A stretch of DNA of 64,000 bases from Desertimonas flava (GTDB taxonomy: Bacteria > Actinomycetota > Acidimicrobiia > Acidimicrobiales > Ilumatobacteraceae). The notes beneath the pieces are model-generated. The model saw only the letters and a program-made list of their open reading frames with translations, had not been told where the DNA came from and did no database searches. The DNA is taken from the NCBI RefSeq assembly GCF_003426815.1, contig NZ_QKYK01000026.1, positions 1-64,000 of the forward strand, in the 5' to 3' direction. Shown piece by piece: positions 43,175-50,909 of the stretch. Numbering within the stretch: the first letter of the stretch is position 1; each line of letters starts with the position of its first letter. Both the position numbers and the translations under genes were made by a program.

Positions 43175-44518
43175 CTACCGAGCGGTCCCGGCGGCGGGGG
43201 CGATGGTTTCACGTCCGGCGCCGCCGGTGAGCGCGGGCAGTCCGTTGGCGTGGGCCAGGGCGGCCGCCTCGCCGCGGGTGGTGACGTCGAGCTTGCGCAG
43301 GATGTTGGCGACGTGGAACTTCACCGTGTGTGCGGTGATGGTGAGCGCCTCGGCGATCTGGGCGTTGCGCTCACCGCGGGCCACCAGCGTCAGCACCTCG
43401 AGTTCGCGGGGGTTGAGCACCGAGAGCGGTGAATCGGCCTCGGCGGTGGTGATGGCGAGAGGAACGCGGACGGTGACCGTCGACCCCCAGCCGGGGACGG
43501 CATCGACGTCGAGCCGCGCCGAGAGGGCGTCGAGCCGCTCGCCGATCGGCGACGTGCGCAGCGCGTCGGCGTCGAGGCTCCCCGGTCCGTCGTCACGAAC
43601 GGAGATGACGAGGAATCCGCCTTCGGGCCGCCACGCGAGCCGCAGCCTGGACACGTCGGCCTGGTCGCCGGCTGCCATCACGAGCGAGCGGGAGACGGCG
43701 CGCGCAGCGTGGGCGATCCCGGCCGGGATGCTCGGGCCGGTTCCGGGGCCGGCCAGCTCGAGCCGCGCGGCGGCGAAGCGCACCTGGGGCGCGAGCTGGT
43801 CGCGCAGCCGCTCGAACGCCGCGTCGAGCGGCTCCTCGCTCATGTCGCGGTTGCGATGGCCGCGCTCGCGCAGCTCGATCAGTGCCGTCGTCGCCAGCTC
43901 AACGGCCGCCGCACGGGCCGAGCCGTCGGGGACGTCGCGTGCACGGAGCGCGGTGAGGATGCCGCTCAACGTCGCTTCGTGGGTCTCGCCGAGCTCGGCG
44001 ATCGCCCTGGCCCGCTCCTGCGCGGCGGCGAGGGTGGAGGCCAGGAACCCTGGTGCGGCGCTGACCGATCGGTCGATCCAGGTCAGCGCGGCGACGTCGC
44101 AGAGGCCGGCGATGGCGTCGACGTCGATGTGCTCGGTGCCCATGCCGGCGGGGCCGTCGAGGGCGACTACGAACACCGACCCGGTGGCATTCGGTGGTAC
44201 CGACCGCACGGCGAGCACTCGATGCTCCGCGCCCGCGAGCAGCATCGGGCCGACCCATCGCTCTCCCGGCGTGAGGGCATCGTGGAGCCCGCCGAGCTCG
44301 GCGCTGGTCACGCGGTCCGCCGGCTCGACGGAACTGACCTTGAGCGGGGAGTGCGAGCAGTCGCCGGTGAGCACGGCGACGAGTGGCCGGCGCCCCGACG
44401 GCGCGACATCGGCCATCAGATCGGCCAGACGGTCCATCACGTGCTCGATGGGCGCGGCGAACAGGTCCAAGGCGGCGTGGAGGGCCCAGCCGGCATCGAC
44501 CCTGGTGGCGGTCGTCAC
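43175..44518 (-). CDS. LuxR-type regulator with histidine-kinase-like ATPase domain
   Basis: Protein of 447 residues. The first ~190 residues look like a sensory GAF-like region (GSVFVVALDGPAGMGTEHID). A degenerate dimerisation helix follows (ERGHRNRDMSEEPLDAAFERL). Next comes a GHKL ATPase remnant (FLVISVRDDGPGSLDADAL, then IGERLDALSARLDVDAVPGWGSTVTVRVPL). The C-terminus is a LuxR/NarL helix-turn-helix (LNPRELEVLTLVARGERNAQIAEALTITAHTVKFHVANILRKL). Sensor, ATPase and DNA-binding parts in one chain would make a one-piece two-component system without a receiver. No phospho-acceptor His in a normal HisKA box is evident. GTG 44518 lies 6 bases after a TAGCCT -10 box. Confidence 0.8.
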   Translation of the reverse strand: MTTATRVDAGWALHAALDLFAAPIEHVMDRLADLMADVAPSGRRPLVAVLTGDCSHSPLKVSSVEPADRVTSAELGGLHDALTPGERWVGPMLLAGAEHRVLAVRSVPPNATGSVFVVALDGPAGMGTEHIDVDAIAGLCDVAALTWIDRSVSAAPGFLASTLAAAQERARAIAELGETHEATLSGILTALRARDVPDGSARAAAVELATTALIELRERGHRNRDMSEEPLDAAFERLRDQLAPQVRFAAARLELAGPGTGPSIPAGIAHAARAVSRSLVMAAGDQADVSRLRLAWRPEGGFLVISVRDDGPGSLDADALRTSPIGERLDALSARLDVDAVPGWGSTVTVRVPLAITTAEADSPLSVLNPRELEVLTLVARGERNAQIAEALTITAHTVKFHVANILRKLDVTTRGEAAALAHANGLPALTGGAGRETIAPAAGTAR

Positions 44519-44524
44519 GGGCTC

Positions 44525-44530
44525 AGGCTA
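44525..44530 (-). promoter_or_regulatory. -10 hexamer TAGCCT for the LuxR-type gene
   Basis: On the minus strand TAGCCT ends 6 bases before GTG 44518. The same hexamer and similar spacing precede pucR at 48027. Confidence 0.45.
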
Positions 44531-44665
44531 GCCGCGACGATGCCGGCCGCGGCTCGCCGTTCGGCGAGGAGGACTGCCCGAACGGCGAGGTCGCGCCGCG
44601 TCTCGTCCTGCGCATCGTGGACGGCAGCCCGCGAGGAGCGGACGGACACGAATGGAGCAGTAGTC

Positions 44666-45610
44666 ATGCGAGCAGTGAGATTCGACCGGTACGGCGGTGT
44701 GGACGTCTTGGAGGTCCGCGACGTCGACGATCCCGTCGCCGCCGAGGGGCGTGTCGTCGTGGAGGTGAGAGCGGCCGGTGTCAATCCCGGTGAGATGGCG
44801 ATCCGCGAGGGCTTCCTGCACGACCGCTGGCCGGCGACGTTCCCGTCGGGACAGGGGAGTGACCTCGCCGGCGTGGTGGTCGCCGTCGGCGACGGCGAGA
44901 CGTCGTGGAAGGTCGGCGACGAGGTGTTGGGCTTCAGCCACGAGCGCTCGTCGCATGCCGAACTGGTCGCCGTGCCGTGGCAGCAGCTGGTGGCCAAGCC
45001 GGCGGGAACGCCCTGGGAGGTCGCCGGGTCGCTCTACGTCGCCGGCGTCACGGGAGCGATCGCCTCCCTGGTGGTCGCCCCGCAGGCGGGCGAGGTCGTC
45101 GTCGTGTCGGCGGCCGCCGGCGGTGTGGGCGGCGTCGCCGCCCAGATGTCGGTGCGCGCCGGCGCCACGGTGATCGGCCTGGCGAGCGAGCGTCACCACG
45201 ACTGGCTCCGCAGCCGTGGCGTGGTGCCCGTCGCGTACGGCGACGGCCAGGAGCAGCGCATCCGTCGGGCCGCCGGAGAGCGACCGATCGCCGCGTTCAT
45301 CGACACGTTCGGTCGCGGCACGGGTGCGGCGACCTCGGACGGGTACATGGCGCTGGCCGTCGCCCTCGGCGTGCCGGCGTCACGCATCGAGACCGTGATC
45401 GACTTCGCCGGAGCGGCCGAGATCGGCGCCAACGCGGTCGGCGGCGACCACCCCGATCCGCGCCCGATCCTGACCGAGCTGGCCGGCCTCGTCGCCACCG
45501 GCGATCTCGACGTGCCGATCGCCGCGACGTACCCGCTCGAGCAGGTGCGCGACGCCTACCGCGACGTCGAGCGCCGGCATACCCGCGGCAAGATCGTCCT
45601 CCTGCCGTGA
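44666..45610 (+). CDS. Zinc-type alcohol dehydrogenase-like / quinone oxidoreductase
   Basis: MDR-superfamily NADPH oxidoreductase of 314 residues. MRAVRFDRYGGVDVLEVRDVDDP, then RAAGVNPGEMAIREGF and GSDLAGVVVAVG form the catalytic half. VVVVSAAAGGVGGVAAQMSVRAGATVIGLAS is the nucleotide-binding Rossmann motif. Zinc-ligand cysteines are missing, so it belongs to the quinone-oxidoreductase branch. GGAG is 10 bases upstream of ATG 44666. Divergent from the LuxR-type regulator, which may control it. Confidence 0.88.
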   Translation: MRAVRFDRYGGVDVLEVRDVDDPVAAEGRVVVEVRAAGVNPGEMAIREGFLHDRWPATFPSGQGSDLAGVVVAVGDGETSWKVGDEVLGFSHERSSHAELVAVPWQQLVAKPAGTPWEVAGSLYVAGVTGAIASLVVAPQAGEVVVVSAAAGGVGGVAAQMSVRAGATVIGLASERHHDWLRSRGVVPVAYGDGQEQRIRRAAGERPIAAFIDTFGRGTGAATSDGYMALAVALGVPASRIETVIDFAGAAEIGANAVGGDHPDPRPILTELAGLVATGDLDVPIAATYPLEQVRDAYRDVERRHTRGKIVLLP

Positions 45611-45621
45611 GCCGCCGCCGG

Positions 45622-45627
45622 TAGCGT
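45622..45627 (+). promoter_or_regulatory. -10 hexamer TAGCGT before mutY
   Basis: TAGCGT ends 9 bases before ATG 45637 with only a GC run between. Confidence 0.45.
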
Positions 45628-45636
45628 CGGCGGGCG

Positions 45637-46455
45637 ATGCTCGATCCTGGCGCCGTGTTGGCGTGGGGCGTGCCCCGGCTGCGCGATCTGCCGTGGCGGG
45701 CGACCCGGGACCCCTGGCACATCCTCGTGGCCGAGGTGATGCTCCAGCAGACGCAAGCCGAGCGCGTCGCGCCGAAGTGGGAGGCATTCCGGGCCGACTT
45801 CCCGACGCCGTCGGTCACGGCAGCCGCCGCGCTCGGCGACGTGCTGCGCCTGTGGCAGGGCCTCGGGTATCCGCGTCGGGCCAGAAACCTCCGCGACGCC
45901 GCCGTGGCGATGGTCGACCGGCATCGCGGCGAGGTGCCGGACCGTCTCGACGATCTGCTCGCCCTTCCGGGCATCGGCCCGTACACGGCGCGGGCGGTGC
46001 TGGTGTTCGCCTACGAGCGCGACGAAGCAGTCGTCGACACCAACATCGCCCGCGTCCTCGCACGCGTGGCCGGGGAGCGGCTCACGGCGAAGCGCGCCCA
46101 GGCGCTCGCCGATTCGCTCGTCCCGCGTGGTGACGGATGGGCGTGGAACCAGGTGCTGATGGACCTCGGCGCCCAGCTCTGCCGGCCCGACCCGAAGTGT
46201 GAGCGATGTCCCGCGACATCGCGATGCGCGTGGTACCGATCCGGACGCTTGGCACCTGACCCGGCGGTCGGCTCGGCCGGGGTCAGCACCCGCCAGGGCC
46301 GGTTCGAGGGCAGCGCCCGCCAGGCCCGTGGCAAGGTGCTCCACGCCTTGGCCGGGGGAGCGGCACCGGCCGCGGCGTTTCCCGCCGACATCGTGGCGAC
46401 GCTCCTCGCCGACCGGCTCGTCGTCGCCGACGGCCCGCTGCTCCGCCTCCCGTGA
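45637..46455 (+). CDS. mutY: A/G-specific adenine DNA glycosylase
   Basis: Removes adenine opposite 8-oxoguanine. It has 272 residues. The helix-hairpin-helix is LLALPGIGPYTARAVLVFAY, the catalytic Asp lies in VVDTNIARV, and Glu in AEVMLQQTQ is the second active-site residue. The [4Fe-4S] loop has four cysteines (CRPDPKCERCPATSRC). The C-terminal NUDIX-like 8-oxoG recognition domain of E. coli MutY is missing; only ~55 residues follow the cluster, with a GRFEGSARQARGKVLHAL motif seen in other actinobacterial MutY. It probably has its own leaderless promoter. Confidence 0.9.
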   Translation: MLDPGAVLAWGVPRLRDLPWRATRDPWHILVAEVMLQQTQAERVAPKWEAFRADFPTPSVTAAAALGDVLRLWQGLGYPRRARNLRDAAVAMVDRHRGEVPDRLDDLLALPGIGPYTARAVLVFAYERDEAVVDTNIARVLARVAGERLTAKRAQALADSLVPRGDGWAWNQVLMDLGAQLCRPDPKCERCPATSRCAWYRSGRLAPDPAVGSAGVSTRQGRFEGSARQARGKVLHALAGGAAPAAAFPADIVATLLADRLVVADGPLLRLP

Positions 46456-46467
46456 GCGGGCGAGCGC

Positions 46468-48018
46468 TCAACGTGTGGCGGCGGAGGTGCGGAGGCGCCA
46501 GCCGACGAGGGCGAGGTCGATGGCGGTGCGGCGCTCGCGATGGTCGAGATCGAACCCGCCGAGGAGGGAGCTGATCCGCTCGAGGCGCCCGTACAGCGTC
46601 TGGCGACGAACACCGAGGCTGGCGGCGGCCGCCGACTTCGACAGGCTGCAGGAGAGATAGGTGTCGAGGGTGCGCACGAGCTCCGAGCCGGTCCGGGCGT
46701 CGAACTCGATCAGGGCACCGATCTGGTCCTGCACGAATCGTTCGAGCGCGGTGTCGTCGACGAGCCCGGCGATCAGCTGGTAGAGGGCGAAGTCGTCGGC
46801 GAGCACCGTCTCGGTCGAGGGGGTGAGGCGACGAGCGAGCACGGCGGTCTCGCGTGCCGTGGCGACAGAGCGGTCGAGTCCGGCGATGTCGTCGACGAGC
46901 GCTCCGGCGCTCACGACGAAGCGCCCGGTGGCGGTCAGGTCGAGCTCGGTACGGACGACAGCGGCGAAGTCGGCGAGCCGGCGCCGGACGTCGCGCGGAT
47001 GGACCGCGGTGGCGACGACGACCACGTCGTCGAACGGTGCCACCAAGGCCGGGCCGAACGCCCGCCGGGCCCCCGCCCGCGCTGCGGCGATGGTGGTGAG
47101 CGCGCCCCGGCTGCCCCCGGCGACGAGGAGGCACAGGGCGATCGCCCGCTGACCGGCCCCGACCACCAGCCCCACCCCGGCGGCGCGACGGTTGAGCTCG
47201 TCGATCGACGAGTACTCACCCCGCACGATGTCGGTGAGGAGGTCGCCGCCGGCCTGGTCGAGGCTTGGCAGCCGGGGGTGGGCCCGCTGCATCTCCAGCG
47301 CCAGCAGTCCGACCACGCTCTCGACGACCGCGAGCACGGGCTGGGCCACCGGCCCGGCGATGCTCAGCGATCCCCATTCTGTTCCGGCGGCCGAGACGGC
47401 CACGGTCGTCGACGGCACGTCCGACATGCCCGTCGGCAGCTCGGCCCCGGGAGTGCTGGCGATCACGTCCCCGCCGACCGACGTGAGGGCCACCGGTGCG
47501 CCGGCGACCTCGGCGATGCGGGCGACCATCGCCGGCAGGCCGTCGCCGGCGATCATGCCGCTGACGATCCGCTCGGCGAGATCGGCGCCGTCACGCAGGC
47601 GCCCGACCTCGCCGCCGATGAGCAGAGGGTGCGCCGCCTCGGTGATCTCGATGAACGGAACGACCCCGTGCAACACGACGAGGGCGAGGCCTTCGTCCCG
47701 CGCCGCCGCCACGAGCGTGTCGGGCGCGACGGTGAACGTGCGCCCGAGCTCGAGGAACAGGGCGGCCACACCCACCCCGGCGAGCGACGCGACGTACCGC
47801 CGCACGGCCGTGGCGGACAACCCGACGAGGCCGAGGCCGGTGGTGAGCAGCACCTCCCCGCCCTTCAGCAACGGCGAGATCTCGTAGATCTCCGACGTGT
47901 GCACCCAGCGCACCGGACGGTCGAGATCGCCGGAGCCGCCGACCACCAGCTCGGGGCGGGCCCGGCGGACCACGGGGAGGTCGAGCAGCCCCGCCACGGT
48001 CATCGTTGCGTCCGCCAC
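46468..48018 (-). CDS. pucR: PucR-family transcriptional regulator
   Basis: Regulator of 516 residues. The N-terminal PucR domain (TVAGLLDLPVVRRARPELVVGG, WVHTSEIYEISPLLKGGEVLLTTG) is followed by a GGDEF-like middle part. The C-terminal helix-turn-helix is LVRTLDTYLSCSLSKSAAAASLGVRRQTLYGRLERI. PucR proteins activate purine or nucleoside catabolism. It is divergent from a BMP-type nucleoside importer and cytosine deaminase, its likely targets. GTG 48018 lies 8 bases after a TAGCCT -10 box; ATG 48003 is the alternative. Stop is 13 bases from that of convergent mutY. Confidence 0.88.
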   Translation of the reverse strand: MADATMTVAGLLDLPVVRRARPELVVGGSGDLDRPVRWVHTSEIYEISPLLKGGEVLLTTGLGLVGLSATAVRRYVASLAGVGVAALFLELGRTFTVAPDTLVAAARDEGLALVVLHGVVPFIEITEAAHPLLIGGEVGRLRDGADLAERIVSGMIAGDGLPAMVARIAEVAGAPVALTSVGGDVIASTPGAELPTGMSDVPSTTVAVSAAGTEWGSLSIAGPVAQPVLAVVESVVGLLALEMQRAHPRLPSLDQAGGDLLTDIVRGEYSSIDELNRRAAGVGLVVGAGQRAIALCLLVAGGSRGALTTIAAARAGARRAFGPALVAPFDDVVVVATAVHPRDVRRRLADFAAVVRTELDLTATGRFVVSAGALVDDIAGLDRSVATARETAVLARRLTPSTETVLADDFALYQLIAGLVDDTALERFVQDQIGALIEFDARTGSELVRTLDTYLSCSLSKSAAAASLGVRRQTLYGRLERISSLLGGFDLDHRERRTAIDLALVGWRLRTSAATR

Positions 48019-48026
48019 GCGGCGGC

Positions 48027-48032
48027 AGGCTA
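48027..48032 (-). promoter_or_regulatory. -10 hexamer TAGCCT for pucR
   Basis: On the minus strand TAGCCT ends 8 bases before GTG 48018. Confidence 0.45.
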
Positions 48033-48129
48033 GTCGCCGGTGGGGGACGAAGTGTCCAGTGGAAACGCCGCCGAAACGACACATCGTCCCTGGACCACAC
48101 CACCGTCGGTGGGTACCGTCTGACGCAGT

Positions 48130-48221
48130 CAGCCATCGACACCGGCGCAGCCGGCCACCAACAGCCAGCCACCAACAGACATTCATCGACAGACAGCCAT
48201 CGACAGCAGCCCACCAACCAC
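48130..48221 (+). promoter_or_regulatory. Leader with interleaved short repeats before the nucleoside importer
   Basis: CATCGACA occurs at 48134, 48184 and 48198, and CCACCAAC at 48155, 48169 and 48211, all within 92 bases upstream of GTG 48238. The 234-base divergent region with pucR is the longest regulatory gap in the window. The repeats could be binding sites for PucR or simple-sequence drift. Confidence 0.4.
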
Positions 48222-48237
48222 GCAGCGAGGTTCCACC

Positions 48238-49323
48238 GTGCGCATCCCCACTCTCCTCGGAGCGGCCGGCCTGGCGGCCGCGACCGTGGCCGCCGGCATC
48301 GTGAGCGGCACCGGTGCCGCCTCCTCCGACGCCGAGCCCTTGCTCGTCTACGGCGTCTACGCCACCGCTCTCGAGGAGCCCTGGGACGGGGCGATCCACA
48401 CGGCGATCGAGGCGGTCGCCGAGACCGGCGCCATCGAGTACCGCTACGTCGACGGACTCGGCACGGCCGACGTGATGGAGCGCGGCCTGCGCGACATCAT
48501 CGAGTCGGAGGACCCCGACCTCATCGTGGGTGACGCCTTCGCCGCCGAGGAGGCGGTGCGGGCGGTCGCGGCCGACTATCCCGACACGGCGTTCGCCTTC
48601 GGCTCCGGCCAGGCCGAGGTGGCTCCCAACTTCAGCGTGTTCGACAACTGGCTGCAGGATCCGGCGTACCTCGCCGGCATGCTCGCCGGGGGCCTCACCG
48701 AGTCGAACACGATCGGCGTCGTCGCCGCCATGCCCATCCCCGAGGTCAACCGCATCGTCAACGCCTTCGTCGATGGTGTCGGCACCGTCAACCCCGACGC
48801 CACGGTCAAGGTCTCGTTCATCAACTCGTTCTTCGATCCGGCGAGCGCGGGACAGGCCGCCGAGGCCCAGATCGCCCAGGGCGCCGATGTGCTCTTCGCC
48901 GAGCGGGCCGGCGTGATCGAGATCGCCGAGGAGAACGACCTGCCGGTGATCGGCATGATGGTCGACCAGCGTGAGCTGGCGCCGGGTCACGTCGTCACGT
49001 CGCTGGTATGGAACATGCAGCCGACGATCGAGGCGCTCGTCGAGCAGGTGAGCTCCGGCACCTACGAGGCGCAGAACCTCGCCGAGTACTCGTTCATGGT
49101 CAACGGCGGCAGCTCGATCGCCGAGATCAACACCGACATCGTCGTCGAGGTGCCCGAGGATCTGCTCGCGGCCGTCGAGGCGCAGCAGGAGGCGATCCTC
49201 GCCGGTGAGTTCACGACGCCGGTCGACGAGTCCGAGCCGGCCGGTTCGATCAATGCCGGCGAGGCCGCGGCGGCATCGGCCGAAGGCGCCTCCGACAGCG
49301 CAGCTCCGGCGACCACCAGCTGA
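48238..49323 (+). CDS. BMP-family substrate-binding protein (nucleoside importer)
   Basis: Binding protein of 361 residues with a signal peptide (MRIPTLLGAAGLAAATVAAG, cleavage near 28). The PnrA/Bmp fold shows in LVYGVYATALEEPWDGAIHTAIEAVA, VGDAFAAEEAVRAVA, FAFGSGQAEVAPNFSVFDNWLQDPAYLAGMLAG and DVLFAERAGVIEIAEEN. Family members bind purine or pyrimidine nucleosides or nucleobases. The C-terminal ~40 residues are Ala/Ser/Glu-rich. It is the first gene of an importer operon and starts at GTG 48238 after GCGAGG. Confidence 0.87.
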   Translation: MRIPTLLGAAGLAAATVAAGIVSGTGAASSDAEPLLVYGVYATALEEPWDGAIHTAIEAVAETGAIEYRYVDGLGTADVMERGLRDIIESEDPDLIVGDAFAAEEAVRAVAADYPDTAFAFGSGQAEVAPNFSVFDNWLQDPAYLAGMLAGGLTESNTIGVVAAMPIPEVNRIVNAFVDGVGTVNPDATVKVSFINSFFDPASAGQAAEAQIAQGADVLFAERAGVIEIAEENDLPVIGMMVDQRELAPGHVVTSLVWNMQPTIEALVEQVSSGTYEAQNLAEYSFMVNGGSSIAEINTDIVVEVPEDLLAAVEAQQEAILAGEFTTPVDESEPAGSINAGEAAAASAEGASDSAAPATTS

Positions 49324-49343
49324 GCATCGCCCGGTCGTCCACG

Positions 49344-50909
49344 GTGGCTCCCACCGTCGAGCTGCGGCGCATCACCAAACGCTTCGGCACGGTCGTCGCC
49401 AACGACGGGCTCGATTTCTCGGTCGAGCCCGGCGAGGTGCACGCCCTCCTCGGCGAGAACGGCGCGGGCAAGTCGACGCTCACCCGCATCCTCTACGGGC
49501 TCAGCCAGCCCGACGACGGTGAGTTGCTCGTCGACGGGACGTCCGTGCGGTTCTCCTCGCCCAAGGACGCGATGGCCGCCGGCATCGGGATGGTGACGCA
49601 GGAGTTCTCGCTCGTCGCTCCGATGACGGTGACCGAGAACGTCATGCTGTCGACGCTCGGCTTCGGTCGGTTCGACCGGGTCGCCGCCCGCTCCCGCGTG
49701 GTCGAAGTGGCCACGCGGGTGGGCATCGCGGTGGATCCCGATGCTCGGGTCGGCGACCTGTCCGTCGGCGAACGCCAGCGTGTCGAGATCCTCAAGGCGC
49801 TCAACCGGGAGTGCCGCGTCCTCGTGCTCGACGAACCGACGGCGGTGCTGGTCCCGCAGGATGCCGATGCCCTGTTCGACACGATCCGGGCGCTGACCGC
49901 CGACGGCCTCGGCGTGGTGTTCATCTCCCACAAGCTGCACGAGGTGACGGCGATCGCCGACCGCGTCACCGTGATCCGCCGCGGCCGCAACGTCGCCACC
50001 CGGCCCGCCGCCGGGCTCGAGCCGCGGGCGATCGCCGCCCTGATGGTCGGCGCAGAGGTCGGCGACGCCATCGACGACGAGGTCGAGCTGGCCGCCGTCC
50101 TCGGCGCGCCCCTCCCGCACCGTGACGACGCCGGCGCCGACCACCCCACGGGTGCCGCGGGGCCCGAGCCGGTGCTCGATCTCGTCGACGTCGGGCTCGA
50201 CAGCGACGGCGTCACCCGGCTCGACGGCGTCGCGCTGCGCGTCCACGGCGGCGAGATCGTCGGCGTCGCCGGGGTGAGCGGCAACGGCCAGACCGAGCTC
50301 GTCCAGGTGCTGTCGGGGACGGCGCCGGCTACCCGGGGACGAGTGATCGTCGCCGGTCGTGACGTCACGGCGGCCGACCCGCTGGCTCGGCTGGCGGCCG
50401 GGCTCGGCCGCATCACCGAGGATCGCAAGGGCAGCGTCGTGCCCGACCTGACCGTCGAGCAGAACCTCGTGCTCGAGGACCTCGATTCCTTCAGGCGCGG
50501 CCGCTGGTTCGTCGACCGGCGTCGCGTGCGCGAACACACCCGCGCGCTCATCGAGCAGTTCGACATCCGCGCCGACGCCACGGCGCCGGTCCGGACGCTT
50601 TCGGGCGGGAACATGCAGAAGGTGCTGCTGGCGCGGGCGCTCGCCCGTCAGCCCAAGGTGCTGGTGGCGTCGCAGCCGACGCGCGGGCTCGACGTCGGCG
50701 CGTGCGAGTACGTCCACGGCCAGTTGCGCTCGGTGCGCGACCGGGGCGGTGGTGTGCTGCTGATCTCCGAGGACCTCGACGAGCTGCTCGCCCTCGCCGA
50801 CCGGATCGTCGTCATGGTCGGCGGCCGCATCGTCGGCGAGACCAGCGGCGCGGACGCCACCCCCGAATCGGTGGGCCTGATGATGACCGGGGCCGGGGTG
50901 CCGGCATGA
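49344..50909 (+). CDS. Nucleoside ABC transporter, duplicated ATPase
   Basis: ATP-binding protein of 521 residues with two nucleotide-binding halves, as in sugar and nucleoside importers. The first has Walker A GENGAGKSTL, signature LSVGERQRVE and Walker B VLVLDEPTAVLVPQD. The second has GVAGVSGNGQTEL, signature LSGGNMQKVLLARAL and a switch region with VASQPTRGLDVG. The second Walker A is degenerate, as is usual in this family. Between halves lies a ~35-residue acidic insertion (about 240-275). GTG 49344; the stop overlaps the first permease (ATGA). Confidence 0.92.
   Translation: MAPTVELRRITKRFGTVVANDGLDFSVEPGEVHALLGENGAGKSTLTRILYGLSQPDDGELLVDGTSVRFSSPKDAMAAGIGMVTQEFSLVAPMTVTENVMLSTLGFGRFDRVAARSRVVEVATRVGIAVDPDARVGDLSVGERQRVEILKALNRECRVLVLDEPTAVLVPQDADALFDTIRALTADGLGVVFISHKLHEVTAIADRVTVIRRGRNVATRPAAGLEPRAIAALMVGAEVGDAIDDEVELAAVLGAPLPHRDDAGADHPTGAAGPEPVLDLVDVGLDSDGVTRLDGVALRVHGGEIVGVAGVSGNGQTELVQVLSGTAPATRGRVIVAGRDVTAADPLARLAAGLGRITEDRKGSVVPDLTVEQNLVLEDLDSFRRGRWFVDRRRVREHTRALIEQFDIRADATAPVRTLSGGNMQKVLLARALARQPKVLVASQPTRGLDVGACEYVHGQLRSVRDRGGGVLLISEDLDELLALADRIVVMVGGRIVGETSGADATPESVGLMMTGAGVPA

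Noticed and set aside
45637-46455. mutY truncated because the C-terminal NUDIX-like domain is missing
   Set aside because: The catalytic and Fe-S regions are complete and the remaining tail resembles other short actinobacterial MutY; the downstream gene is convergent and intact.
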